From Nostoc spongiaeforme FACHB-130 (GTDB lineage: Bacteria > Cyanobacteriota > Cyanobacteriia > Cyanobacteriales > Nostocaceae), in NCBI RefSeq assembly GCF_014698475.1, contig NZ_JACJTB010000006.1, positions 1 to 64,000 on the forward strand: a DNA stretch of 64,000 nucleotides, given 5' to 3'. The notes beneath the pieces are model-generated. The model did no database searches. It saw only the letters and a list, made by a program, of their open reading frames with translations, and had not been told where the DNA came from. Each line of letters begins with the position of its first letter. The stretch's first letter is position 1. This document shows, piece by piece, positions 1 to 8,097 of this stretch. Both the position numbers and the translations under genes were made by a program.

Positions 1-1
1 T

Positions 2-211
2 CAACAGGGTCGAACCGTCTACCATATTCATTGGGAGACCTCAAGCTTTGGTGTCGTTACCTTTATCTTGTGGTTTCCCCTTCTTTTTTGCTACCCCATC
101 TCACATAAGGCGTATGAATATAAATGTATCAATTTGTCATATTTCATAATGAACCATCATCGAAATGCAATTGTTAGGAGCGATCGCATTTTGGTAATCG
201 TCATTAAGTAG
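2..211 (+). CDS. possible 3' end of a gene cut by the window edge
   Basis: Frame 2 is open from the window edge to a TAG at 209-211, about 69 codons. The first third reads like protein (GRTVYHIHWE, then FGVVTFILW), while the rest is less convincing. I do not recognise a family. The other two forward frames close earlier, at 106-108 and in the mid-160s. It could be the tail of a real upstream gene or chance. Confidence 0.25.
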   Translation, partial: QQGRTVYHIHWETSSFGVVTFILWFPLLFCYPISHKAYEYKCINLSYFIMNHHRNAIVRSDRILVIVIK

Positions 212-453
212 TTGACAAATTATGAATCTGTCGTAAATCAGCCAGTATACTCATAAAAAAGGAGGTTAGCTTTTCTCTAACCCAAAATTTAAGTTTGCTT
301 ACCAGTGAAAATATCCAACACAATAAAACTAATTGCTTACTAGGCAAAACTTCTATATTTATTTTGTATCAGTGTATTTCCATAACAAGCCACTAAAATT
401 TTTGCATCAACTCGGTTTGATAGTTCAGTTAGTTTAATGGGCAGAAGTTGACA

Positions 454-1170
454 ATGAGTAAAATCCGTATTGTTTTGATCGAAGATCATGACCTTACCCG
501 TGTTGGTATTCGCACAGCACTACAGCAAAAAGACGAAATTGAAGTGCTAGGCGAAGCTGGGAACGCTACGGAAGGGTTAAAGCTGTTAAGAATCTTACAG
601 CCAGATATTGCGATCGTCGATATTGGTTTACCTGATAAAGATGGAATTGCACTGACCAGAGAAATTAAAGCAATTGCCACAGGCGAAGATGCCACCAAGG
701 TGTTAATCTTAACCCTTCGAGATAATAAAGAAGCCGTTCTCGCTGCTTTTGCAGCTGGAGCTGACTCTTACTGTATGAAAGATATCAAATTTGATAATTT
801 GCTAGAAGCCGTGAGAGTTACGTACAATGGCAACGCCTGGATTGATCCAGCGATCGCCAGAATTGTGTTACAACAGGCACAAGAAAATTCTCCTAAACCG
901 GAGATTGTTGCCAACGAAAATAAAAATATCCCCCAAAATCAAGACTTTGGGGAAAGTGAGGAAATAATTGACCCTTATACCCTGACAGAACGCGAGTTAG
1001 AAGTGTTACAGTTAATTGTCGAAGGTTGTAGCAATGCTGTTATAGCTGAACGACTTTATATTACAGTTGGGACTGTAAAAACGCATGTCCGTAATATTTT
1101 GAATAAGCTATGCGCTGATGACCGTACCCAAGCAGCAGTTAGAGCTTTACGTTCTGGGTTGGTTGGCTAA
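454..1170 (+). CDS. NarL/FixJ-type response regulator
   Basis: Two-component DNA-binding response regulator, about 238 residues. The N-terminal receiver (about 1-125) has the acidic pair E10-D11, a phosphoacceptor Asp at about 56 in AIVDIGLP and a conserved Lys in CMKDIK. A linker of about 40 residues follows. The C-terminal LuxR-type helix-turn-helix (about 170-238) carries LTERELEVLQL and GTVKTHVRNIL. A TTG lies in frame two codons upstream at 448, but the ATG at 454 gives the normal receiver start MSKIRIVLIED, so I use it. No sensor kinase lies beside it. It is upstream of a receiver-PP2C gene on the same strand, about 190 bp away, so the two may act in one signalling network. Targets cannot be read from the sequence. 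Confidence 0.9.
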   Translation: MSKIRIVLIEDHDLTRVGIRTALQQKDEIEVLGEAGNATEGLKLLRILQPDIAIVDIGLPDKDGIALTREIKAIATGEDATKVLILTLRDNKEAVLAAFAAGADSYCMKDIKFDNLLEAVRVTYNGNAWIDPAIARIVLQQAQENSPKPEIVANENKNIPQNQDFGESEEIIDPYTLTERELEVLQLIVEGCSNAVIAERLYITVGTVKTHVRNILNKLCADDRTQAAVRALRSGLVG

Positions 1171-1358
1171 GGTAATTCCAGGGTTAAACAACCTTGGCAT
1201 AAATTGAGGAAGAAGCTAACTTTGAGTCAATTTCTCAGTTCAAAGCAGGTAACTTCTATGATGAGAGCGATAGCTTTTTGATTTGTTTGTAAGTTGTAAC
1301 TGGGTGGGATAAAAATTCCATTGTCTCGCCACACAAGTATCGGAAATTAAAGTCAAAT

Positions 1359-3029
1359 ATGACTGAGACAGAGGTAGAAAAACTCAAGCTCATGATTGTC
1401 GATGATGAGCTAGATAATTTGGATTTACTCTACCGCACTTTTAGGCGAGATTTTCAAGTATTTAAAGCCAATCATGCCCTAAGTGCGCTGGACATATTGG
1501 AGAAAGAAGGTGAGATGGCCGTGATCATCTCAGATCAAAGAATGCCAGAAATGAATGGCACGGAATTTCTCAGTCGCACAGTAGAAAGGTTTCCCGATAC
1601 GATTAGGATTCTTTTAACTGGCTTTACTGATGTGGAAGATTTGGTCGATGCTATCAACTCCGGTCAAGTGTTCAAATACATCACCAAGCCTTGGAATCCT
1701 GAACGGCTCAAGTTACTAGTTGAACAAGCTACTGAGACATATCGTTTAGTCAAACAACGCACCCAAGAGTTGCGTCGGGCGCTACGCCGAGAATCTTTGT
1801 TTAATGAAGTGACAACAGCAATTCGAGAATCTCTCGATTATGGCAATATGTTGCAGAAAATTGTTGCCACCATCGGACAAACCTTTGATGCTACTTGTTG
1901 TTTGCTGATTCCGGTAGAAGGCGATCGCTTGACAAGTGATAAATTCTCTTATCAAGATGCCAATTCTTCTATATTAAATTTTGCTTTTGACCATAGTCTG
2001 TTTGAGAAAGTTGTCGAAACTCGTCATTATCAACTCAATCAAGAAACCTTTGATGGTAACCCTTGTAACTATCTGGTAGTGCCTCTTACCTATCAGCAGC
2101 AACTATTAGCCGTACTTGCACTGTATCAGGTAGGACGTGATGAGCTTTGGCCAGATGAAGATATTAAATTGATTACAGGTGTAGCCGACCAGGCCGCTTT
2201 AGCTCTTTTTCAAGCGAAACTTTATCAACGCCTACAAGAAAAGCAAGAGCAAATTCACGCCGAATTGGAAGTAGCACGCCAAATTCAACATAATTTGCTC
2301 CGCCAAAGCTTACCTGATATCAAAGAGGCAAAACTACAAGCCTGCTGCTATCCGGCGCGAGAAGTAGGAGGCGATTTTTTTGAAGTATTTGTCCACCCCA
2401 AAGGCGATTTATGGTTAGCAGTGGGTGATGTTTCCGGGAAAGGTGTACCTGCGGCTTTATTCATGGCTAGTGCCATTTCTGTATTGCGGCGCGAATTATC
2501 TCAAGAAACACCAGCCGAACCGCATATCATCGTCCAGAATCTGAATCATGCTTTATGTAATGACTTAATTAGTAACAATTGTTTTATTACTCTTGTATTA
2601 GCTTGTTATACACCTAGTACAAAAGAACTAGTATATGCTAATGCTGGACATATCTACCCTCTGCTATGGTCTCGCCAAACTGACTCAAATCAGCAACCCA
2701 ACTATCTCAAAGTACGTGGCATTCCTTTAGGTATCTTACCTACTTGGAAAGCACAGTCAGGAAAATTGCATCTTTCTACAGGAGATACTTTATTGTTAGC
2801 TAGTGATGGGATTACTGAAGCATCAGTATCCAGTGAGTTACTAAAATGCGAACAAACAGATGCTAATCTTTCGCCAAGTAGCCACTCCATGCTGAACCAA
2901 GAAGGTCTTTGGCAACTTCTCCAAACAGAGCCACAACCACTTTCTCTGAACCATTTACTAGCTCGCATCCAAGCAAATAATCAAGTTCAAGAAGACGATC
3001 AAACTATACTTTCACTAGAGGTTTTATAA
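1359..3029 (+). CDS. receiver-GAF-PP2C (RsbU-type) protein phosphatase
   Basis: A 556-residue signalling protein. The receiver domain (about 10-125) has D15-D16, phosphoacceptor D59 in SDQRMP and the Lys of YITKPW. A GAF-like domain covers about 145-290, followed by a helical linker (about 290-325). The C-terminal SpoIIE/RsbU-type PP2C phosphatase domain carries REVGGDFFEV, VGDVSGKGVPAALFM, ANAGH and LLASDGITEA, which hold the metal-binding Asp/Gly residues. By family, such enzymes dephosphorylate an anti-anti-sigma (STAS) protein. The receiver suggests control by phosphorelay. The stop is 3 bp before the ATG of an RsbW-like kinase, so they almost certainly form an operon and act on the same partner. 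No STAS gene is in the window. Confidence 0.9.
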   Translation: MTETEVEKLKLMIVDDELDNLDLLYRTFRRDFQVFKANHALSALDILEKEGEMAVIISDQRMPEMNGTEFLSRTVERFPDTIRILLTGFTDVEDLVDAINSGQVFKYITKPWNPERLKLLVEQATETYRLVKQRTQELRRALRRESLFNEVTTAIRESLDYGNMLQKIVATIGQTFDATCCLLIPVEGDRLTSDKFSYQDANSSILNFAFDHSLFEKVVETRHYQLNQETFDGNPCNYLVVPLTYQQQLLAVLALYQVGRDELWPDEDIKLITGVADQAALALFQAKLYQRLQEKQEQIHAELEVARQIQHNLLRQSLPDIKEAKLQACCYPAREVGGDFFEVFVHPKGDLWLAVGDVSGKGVPAALFMASAISVLRRELSQETPAEPHIIVQNLNHALCNDLISNNCFITLVLACYTPSTKELVYANAGHIYPLLWSRQTDSNQQPNYLKVRGIPLGILPTWKAQSGKLHLSTGDTLLLASDGITEASVSSELLKCEQTDANLSPSSHSMLNQEGLWQLLQTEPQPLSLNHLLARIQANNQVQEDDQTILSLEVL

Positions 3030-3032
3030 GTA

Positions 3033-3458
3033 ATGAAAAGTGAGCTTCATGTACCAAGTGATTTGAATTATTTAAACATCGTTGAAAGCTGGTTGCTGGG
3101 ATGCTTGAAAGTCAAGCTAGGAGATTCTGTAGATTGGTCTCGGCAATCCAGTCGTTTACGATTGGCTTTGGTAGAAGCCTACTCTAATGTGGTGCGTCAC
3201 GCCCACAAAGAGCAGCCAAATTTACCAGTATTACTACGTTTAGAACTCAAAGACCGAGACATTTCCCTAGAAATCTGGGATTATGGCGAAGGCTACGATA
3301 TGTCTACTTACCTAGCGCCGAATCCCGTAGATAAACAAGAAGGGGGTTATGGGTGGCTAATTATGAATCGGTTAATGGATAAGGTAGAGTACCAATTACA
3401 AGTTAATGGCGCTAATTGCTTGAAATTAGAAGCTACAATTCCTGAATTGGTTAAATAA
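3033..3458 (+). CDS. RsbW-like anti-sigma factor / serine kinase
   Basis: A 141-residue GHKL ATPase-fold protein of the RsbW/SpoIIAB type. The N box is LRLALVEAYSNVVRHAH, with the metal-binding Asn. The G1 box is IWDYGEGYD and the G2 box is GGYGWLIMNRLMD. Length matches stand-alone anti-sigma kinases. The start lies 3 bp after the PP2C gene, giving a phosphatase-kinase pair as in partner switching: the kinase phosphorylates and inactivates an anti-anti-sigma protein and the phosphatase reverses this. The sigma factor or other target is not in the window, and in cyanobacteria the output need not be a sigma factor. Confidence 0.85.
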   Translation: MKSELHVPSDLNYLNIVESWLLGCLKVKLGDSVDWSRQSSRLRLALVEAYSNVVRHAHKEQPNLPVLLRLELKDRDISLEIWDYGEGYDMSTYLAPNPVDKQEGGYGWLIMNRLMDKVEYQLQVNGANCLKLEATIPELVK

Positions 3459-3481
3459 CCACCAAAGTCGTGATTCCGCCT

Positions 3482-3922
3482 ATGGAAGCTTTATTTTGTT
3501 TGTCTCCCCGTACAGTCTTGATAATGAGTTTCCTTGGCTAGAAGGGATTGATCCCAGCCGCCAATATTTGGATTGCAGTCAACGGAGACAAAAGTTTAAC
3601 CATAGTTATTCCTGGCTTAGTGGTTGATAATATCAGCGACTTCAAGCAGGCTATCCGCTAATTTTGCTCTTTACAACCAGGAGAGGAAATGACTTTGACC
3701 AGAATGGCTAACGCTTGTAAGATTCACTGTGTTAGCCTGAATTAATATGCGGTCGAAACAGAAATTAACAATGCTCCTGTTTGACACTTGTTTGATCAAG
3801 AAACTTTAAATAGCCTGCTAATGACAGCACATCCTGATGGGATATGCGTTCCAGTAGATGTGGAATTGGGTAGAAAATTGTTAATGCGCTTTTTGCAGTT
3901 AGCCGTGGCGACTAAGAGCTAG
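3482..3922 (+). pseudogene. decayed gene with four in-frame stops
   Basis: One frame from ATG 3482 to TAG 3920-3922 (147 codons) reads as coherent protein but is broken by TAG at 3539, TAA at 3659, TAA at 3743 and TGA at 3782. Protein-like stretches include AANIWIAVNGDKSLTIVIPG, LQPGEEMTLTRMANACKIHC and TAHPDGICVPVDVELGRKLL. No frameshift is needed to join them. Three kinds of stop argue against recoding and for decay by point mutation. The family is not recognised. Its position just after the PP2C and RsbW-like genes, on the same strand, suggests a former third member of that operon. Confidence 0.75.
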
Positions 3923-4146
3923 TACAACAAGGCAAAAGTAAAAAGGCAAAAGTAAAAAGAAAGAAGAACAATACCACAAGCCTTTTAGCAATTTCTTATG
4001 GTCTGTTTATTTACGCCGACCTGCACTTAGGGATAAGGGGCTAGGGGCTAGGGATTAGAGATTAGCCTTTTTGACGCTGCACTGATAAGTTTTGAAATGA
4101 GAACTAAATCAAAAAAACTTCTTTTCTAGTCCCTAAACTCTAAACT
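3923..4146. repeat. short intergenic tandem repeats
   Basis: The gap holds two copies of GGCAAAAGTAAAAA in tandem (about 3932-3960) and a run of degenerate 7-bp units of the GGGCTAG type (about 4030-4066). This matches the short tandemly repeated sequences common in heterocystous cyanobacteria. No gene seen. Confidence 0.6.
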
Positions 4147-4566
4147 CTAACCCTTATTGTGGGGCTGTAACGCCAATAGTTCTTGGGGAGAGGCTAAGAG
4201 CTTGATTTTAGTGTAAGTAATTTGCCGTTGTTGGTTCAAGATAAATAGCCAGATGACATTCACTCCACACCAAGAGGTTTGAGCTTTACCTGTTACCTGA
4301 ACTTGGATGTGGTGATTTTCTATATTCTCAATAATTCCTTCACGGGGATAGGCTTGAATACCTTGGGCTTCTTGTTGTAAATAAGCTGCGATCGCCTCTT
4401 TCCCCACAATACCAGATTCAAAAGGCGGATACATCACACCATCTTCCGCAAACAGTTTGGCTGTTTCTTGAAATTGAGCCGCATTGAGACTGGCAAAATA
4501 ATCTAAGATGCAAGGTTCTGTAATTCCTACAATTTGAATTGTACTTAGAGATTTAGCAGTTTTCAT
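4147..4566 (-). CDS. OCP C-terminal-domain homologue (CTDH), carotenoid-binding
   Basis: A 139-residue NTF2/SnoaL-fold protein resembling the C-terminal domain of orange carotenoid protein. Matching landmarks are the N-terminal helix ILDYFASLNAAQF, the YPPFESGIVGKEAIAAYL loop, VTGKAQTSWCGVNVIWLF and the end KLLASPQELLAL. Y23 and W106 fall where OCP has the Tyr and Trp that hydrogen-bond the keto group of the carotenoid. C100 lies at the position of the redox-active Cys described for Anabaena CTDH. By family, CTDHs form dimers that bind and hand over ketocarotenoids. The frame extends 46 codons further upstream, but that part overlaps repeat-like DNA and lacks OCP similarity, so I start at ATG 4566. 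An N-terminal-domain homologue lies about 2.9 kb away at 7423. Confidence 0.85.
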   Translation of the reverse strand: MKTAKSLSTIQIVGITEPCILDYFASLNAAQFQETAKLFAEDGVMYPPFESGIVGKEAIAAYLQQEAQGIQAYPREGIIENIENHHIQVQVTGKAQTSWCGVNVIWLFILNQQRQITYTKIKLLASPQELLALQPHNKG

Positions 4567-4793
4567 AAAATTAGTAGTATTAAGCTGACTGAAAAGTAAG
4601 TATTCAGAACACAGAATATAGAACTCAGAAGGGGCCACAATTTGGATAACTCGCAGTTTGAGACTATGAGAATCTCCATCTAGTAAAGCCCTGAATTCTT
4701 TCATTCAAAATTAATTTGAATATAAAAGTAAAAATAAAAAAAGCTGCTTTTGAAGTAGATTGTTAACTTGCACTATTCCTAAAGAAAGAATTT

Positions 4794-4817
4794 GTTCCCA
4801 GATAAAAATCTGGGAAC
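4794..4817. repeat. perfect 10-bp hairpin
   Basis: GTTCCCAGAT at 4794-4803, loop AAAA, ATCTGGGAAC at 4808-4817. It lies in the 559-bp gap (4567-5125) between two divergent genes. No T run follows, so it is not a clear terminator. Nothing else was recognised in that gap. Confidence 0.6.
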
Positions 4818-5125
4818 AGTGTTTGGCAAATCATTGAGGTTGGGAGGATATCACAGATTAGTCAGTTAAAGGGTCAATACCTATTTCAGCGACTACTTTG
4901 CGAAGAACTGACATCACAGTTGATTAGTCAAGTGTGCTGAGAAACTAGTCAGAGGTTTGCAGTATTTTTTGTGGCTTTGTCTCTGACATTTCTATATTGC
5001 ATCATTTATTTACAAATCGCAAATAAAATTTACAAATAGGTGGACTGGCAAATTTTCTATGGCAGATTTGACAGTAGAGTGTATAATTAAACAACCAAAA
5101 TTTGAGCAGAGTTTAGCTCAAACAC

Positions 5126-6097
5126 ATGAATCAAGATTCTGTAACTAGCCAAGCAGTCAAAGAAAAAGCTGTAGAATTAGGCTTTCACAAAGTGGGGATT
5201 GCTGCTGTAGAAGGGGTAGATCATACAGAAGTTCAAAGACTGCAAGCATGGATAGCACTGGGTTATCACGCTGATATGGAGTGGATGGATAACCCAAAGC
5301 GGCAAGATATTCGTTTAGTGATGCCAGAAGCGCGATCGCTTGTGTGTGTGGCGCTGAATTATTACACTCCACATCAGCGCCCAGAAGGTGAAGAATACGC
5401 CAAAATCTCCCGCTACGGCTGGGGAAGAGACTATCACAAGGTAATGCACAAGAAACTCAAGCAGCTAAATAGCTGGTTAGAATCTCTGGGTGAAGGTGTA
5501 AAAGCCAGGTACTATGCAGATACTGGCCCTGTGCAGGATAAAGTCTGGGCGCAAAAAGCAGGAATTGGCTGGATTGCTAAAAATGGGAATGTGATTACCA
5601 GAGAGTATGGCTCTTGGGTATTTTTAGGGGAAGTTGTGACCAACTTAGAACTAGAATGCGATCGCCCCCACACACAACATTGCGGTAGCTGTACTCGTTG
5701 TTTAACAGCTTGTCCCACTAGTGCAATTACGCAACCCTTTGTAGTAGATGCTAATCGCTGCATTGCGTATCATACAATAGAAAATCGAGGGGAAAAATTA
5801 CCAGAGGCGATCGCATCACACTTGCAAGGCTGGGTTGCAGGTTGTGATATTTGCCAAGATGTTTGTCCTTGGAATCAGCGATTTGCCCAGACAACCGACG
5901 TGGCAGATTTTCAACCTTATCCTGGGAATATCGCGCCCAAGCTGATAGAATTAGCAAAAATCTCAGATGAGGAGTGGGATCAACAATTTCCGGCATCAGC
6001 ATTACGGCGGATTAAGCCCGAAATGTTAAGACGGAATGCCCGTGCTAATCTTGACGCATCTAGGCAAAATAATGACTCAGAAAGTAATCGTTTTTGA
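5126..6097 (+). CDS. queG: epoxyqueuosine reductase QueG
   Basis: A 323-residue cobalamin- and iron-sulfur-dependent enzyme that reduces epoxyqueuosine to queuosine in tRNA, the last step of Q synthesis. The N-terminal half carries the conserved GWGRDYH, ARYYADTGPVQDK and GWIAKNG. Two ferredoxin-type 4Fe-4S motifs follow: CGSCTRCLTACPTSAI (about 190-205) and CDICQDVCPWNQ (about 243-254). The order and length are those of the family, without the C-terminal HEAT extension of longer homologues. The 3' end overlaps the next gene by 26 bp, which suggests co-transcription with the HAD phosphatase. This was called QueG rather than a generic ferredoxin on the whole-length pattern. Confidence 0.93.
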   Translation: MNQDSVTSQAVKEKAVELGFHKVGIAAVEGVDHTEVQRLQAWIALGYHADMEWMDNPKRQDIRLVMPEARSLVCVALNYYTPHQRPEGEEYAKISRYGWGRDYHKVMHKKLKQLNSWLESLGEGVKARYYADTGPVQDKVWAQKAGIGWIAKNGNVITREYGSWVFLGEVVTNLELECDRPHTQHCGSCTRCLTACPTSAITQPFVVDANRCIAYHTIENRGEKLPEAIASHLQGWVAGCDICQDVCPWNQRFAQTTDVADFQPYPGNIAPKLIELAKISDEEWDQQFPASALRRIKPEMLRRNARANLDASRQNNDSESNRF

Positions 6098-6710
6098 TTT
6101 TGATGGCACAATTGCAGATACAGTAGATGCTCTTGTTGGTATTGCCAATCGTTTAGCGACAGAATTTGGTTATAAACAAATCACTCCTGAACAACTTGCT
6201 CATTTGAGAAATTTAACTTCTAGAGAAATTATCAAATATTCAGGTGTATCTCTATTAAAGATTCCGTTTCTCCTCAGAAAAGTTAAATCAGAACTCAAGA
6301 ATAAAATTCACGAATTTCATCCAATTCCTGGAATTAGAGAAGCACTCACAGAACTGAAGAATCATGGTTATCAGCTAGGTATTATTACCTCTAACTCTAA
6401 AGAAAACGTTACAGCGTTCCTCAATAACCACGAATTAGATAACCTATTTGATTTCATTTATTCTGGAGTCACAATTTTTGGCAAAACAACCATCATCAAT
6501 AATTTATTAAAGCAAAAACAACTCTCAACTCAAGCTGTAATTTACGTTGGTGATGAAACCAGAGATATCGAAGCATCCAAAAAAGCCAATATTAAGGTAG
6601 TCGCTGTAACTTGGGGATTTAACTCTCCAGAAGTCTTATTAAAGCAAAAACCTGACTTTTTAATTAATCATCCTAGTGAACTTCTAAATGTTATTCAAAA
6701 TTGTTGTTAA
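6072..6710 (+). CDS. HAD-family hydrolase, phosphoglycolate-phosphatase-like
   Basis: A 212-residue haloacid dehalogenase-superfamily phosphatase. Motif I is VFDFDGTIADT with the nucleophile Asp, motif II is LGIITSNS, and motif IV is YVGDETRDIEAS. A helical cap lies between motifs I and II, as in the Gph/PGP group. The frame extends 12 codons further upstream, but ATG 6072 gives the standard start MTQKVIVFDFDG and overlaps queG by 26 bp. The substrate cannot be assigned, because small HAD phosphatases are promiscuous. Confidence 0.85.
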   Translation: MTQKVIVFDFDGTIADTVDALVGIANRLATEFGYKQITPEQLAHLRNLTSREIIKYSGVSLLKIPFLLRKVKSELKNKIHEFHPIPGIREALTELKNHGYQLGIITSNSKENVTAFLNNHELDNLFDFIYSGVTIFGKTTIINNLLKQKQLSTQAVIYVGDETRDIEASKKANIKVVAVTWGFNSPEVLLKQKPDFLINHPSELLNVIQNCC

Positions 6711-6782
6711 GCGATTAAATTTCCTTAGGGTTTGTTAGGCACTGACTGTGTAGCTCATTCATCACAAAAACTAAATAAAAAC

Positions 6783-6819
6783 GCCTAACGCACTGCCAGA
6801 TGATGATAGTGCGTTAGGC
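6783..6819. terminator. bidirectional terminator between convergent genes
   Basis: Perfect 12-bp inverted repeat GCCTAACGCACT / AGTGCGTTAGGC around a 13-nt loop, between the HAD gene (+) and an acidic protein gene (-). AT-rich tracts lie on both sides. Confidence 0.7.
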
Positions 6820-6831
6820 TGAAGCAATAAA

Positions 6832-7206
6832 TTATTTTTTAGGTTGACCCTTTTCTATAGCTTGTTTGATTAAATCATCGCTAACATTAGATACACCTTC
6901 ATTATCAGAACGTCCAACTTCTTTAGCTAATTCTAAATAATCATCAGGGTTTCCTGTGGGCTGTGCTTCAATGGTTCTATCTTCGGCTTCTGGAACTTCT
7001 AATTTAGGCGCAGTTGCAGCTTGGGCGGCGGCTTCTCCTTCGGGAGTGCGATCTATTTCACTGACGCTAAATTGCTGTGCGGCTGCGTAATCAGCATCAA
7101 AATCGACTTTTTGTAATTTTTCTTCGCCACTAGCCATATTTTCTGCTGTTAATTGTGCATCATGGGTAGTAGCTTCATTAGGATTGGGTTTTATTGTATC
7201 AGCCAT
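6832..7206 (-). CDS. acidic hypothetical protein
   Basis: A 124-residue, Ala/Glu/Asp-rich, Cys-free protein with no membrane segment. It looks largely disordered, with a more ordered C-terminal stretch (GNPDDYLELAKEVGRSDNEG and DDLIKQAIEKG). I do not recognise a characterised family. It is divergent from the helical carotenoid protein gene at 7423, with about 216 bp between the starts, so the two could share a control region. Confidence 0.7.
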   Translation of the reverse strand: MADTIKPNPNEATTHDAQLTAENMASGEEKLQKVDFDADYAAAQQFSVSEIDRTPEGEAAAQAATAPKLEVPEAEDRTIEAQPTGNPDDYLELAKEVGRSDNEGVSNVSDDLIKQAIEKGQPKK

Positions 7207-7422
7207 AATTTAACACCTTGTGTAATTTTATTAAATGCTGGAGCAATTGTATCAAGGTGAATTTATGAATTACTGCCACCTAGAGAGAGATTATTACCTC
7301 TATTACAAGACAGAGATAAGTTTTAATTCTCCATTAAAATAAGTCTTTCTCTGGGAGGGAGATTGTAATTAGAAAACCTTGTTAACTCTTAGTTTGACAT
7401 GTTAATTTCCTGGTGATGAATT

Positions 7423-7953
7423 ATGACTGCGAATTACGGAAAAAATGCTCCTCAAGCATTAAGTAATGAAACCCAAAGTGTTGTACAGACATTTAATAAG
7501 TTAGATACTGATACTAAATTAGCATGGTTTTATCTTGTTTATGAAAACATGGGTGATTCTATTACTCCTGCTGCTCCGGCTGCGGCTGAACCCGAATTAG
7601 CACCACTTTTATTAAATGATTATTTACAACTTTCTGATGAAGCACAACTAAATGTAATGCGGGATATAGTTAACCGTAAAGACACAGAATATTCCCGCGC
7701 CTATGGTGCATTAAAAGAAAATAATCAATTATTAGTTTGGTATGTTTGGGCAGTAGCAATGGGTGATACGGTAGTTGATTTTCCTGATGACTACGAAACT
7801 AGTAATGCAATTAATGATTTGCTTTCTCAAATTCAAGGATTAGATTTTGAAGCACAAATGTCTGTTTTTAGAACCATAGCGGGTGAAATGGGCTACAGTG
7901 ATGTTCAACCCATTGAAACACAAGCAGAAACTGGTAAAACTTCTAGTCTGTAA
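7423..7953 (+). CDS. helical carotenoid protein (OCP N-terminal-domain homologue)
   Basis: A 176-residue all-helical protein resembling the N-terminal, carotenoid-holding domain of orange carotenoid protein. Conserved segments are LAWFYLVYENMGDSIT (Y40 aligns with OCP Tyr44), LSDEAQLNVMRDIVNRKDTE, the WYVW region near 104 and the final FRTIAGEMGY. There is no C-terminal NTF2 domain, so it is a stand-alone HCP. By family, HCPs bind ketocarotenoids; some quench singlet oxygen or phycobilisome fluorescence and some do not. The separate C-terminal-domain homologue at 4147-4566 is a possible carotenoid donor. The HCP subgroup cannot be settled by eye. Confidence 0.85.
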   Translation: MTANYGKNAPQALSNETQSVVQTFNKLDTDTKLAWFYLVYENMGDSITPAAPAAAEPELAPLLLNDYLQLSDEAQLNVMRDIVNRKDTEYSRAYGALKENNQLLVWYVWAVAMGDTVVDFPDDYETSNAINDLLSQIQGLDFEAQMSVFRTIAGEMGYSDVQPIETQAETGKTSSL

Positions 7954-8097
7954 AGAGGCTAGGGATTAGAGGCTAGAGGTTAGATAAAAAGAACAATGCG
8001 AAATAATGTATGGAGAGGGGGCTAGAGGTTAGATAAAAAGGCTGTAGTAGCGTAACTTCAATATCTCAAGATTAATACCTTTCCTAGCCTCTAACCT
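7954..8097. repeat. inverted and direct short repeats
   Basis: Two direct copies of GCTAGAGGTTAGATAAAAAG (about 7973 and 8021). AGAGGCTAGG at 7954-7963 is complementary to CCTAGCCTCT at 8083-8092. The block lies between two convergent genes and may also act in transcription termination. Confidence 0.6.

Noticed and set aside
3482-3922. Stop-codon recoding (selenocysteine or suppression) as an explanation
   Set aside because: TAG, TAA and TGA are all present in one short frame and no recoding structure is seen; decay is simpler.
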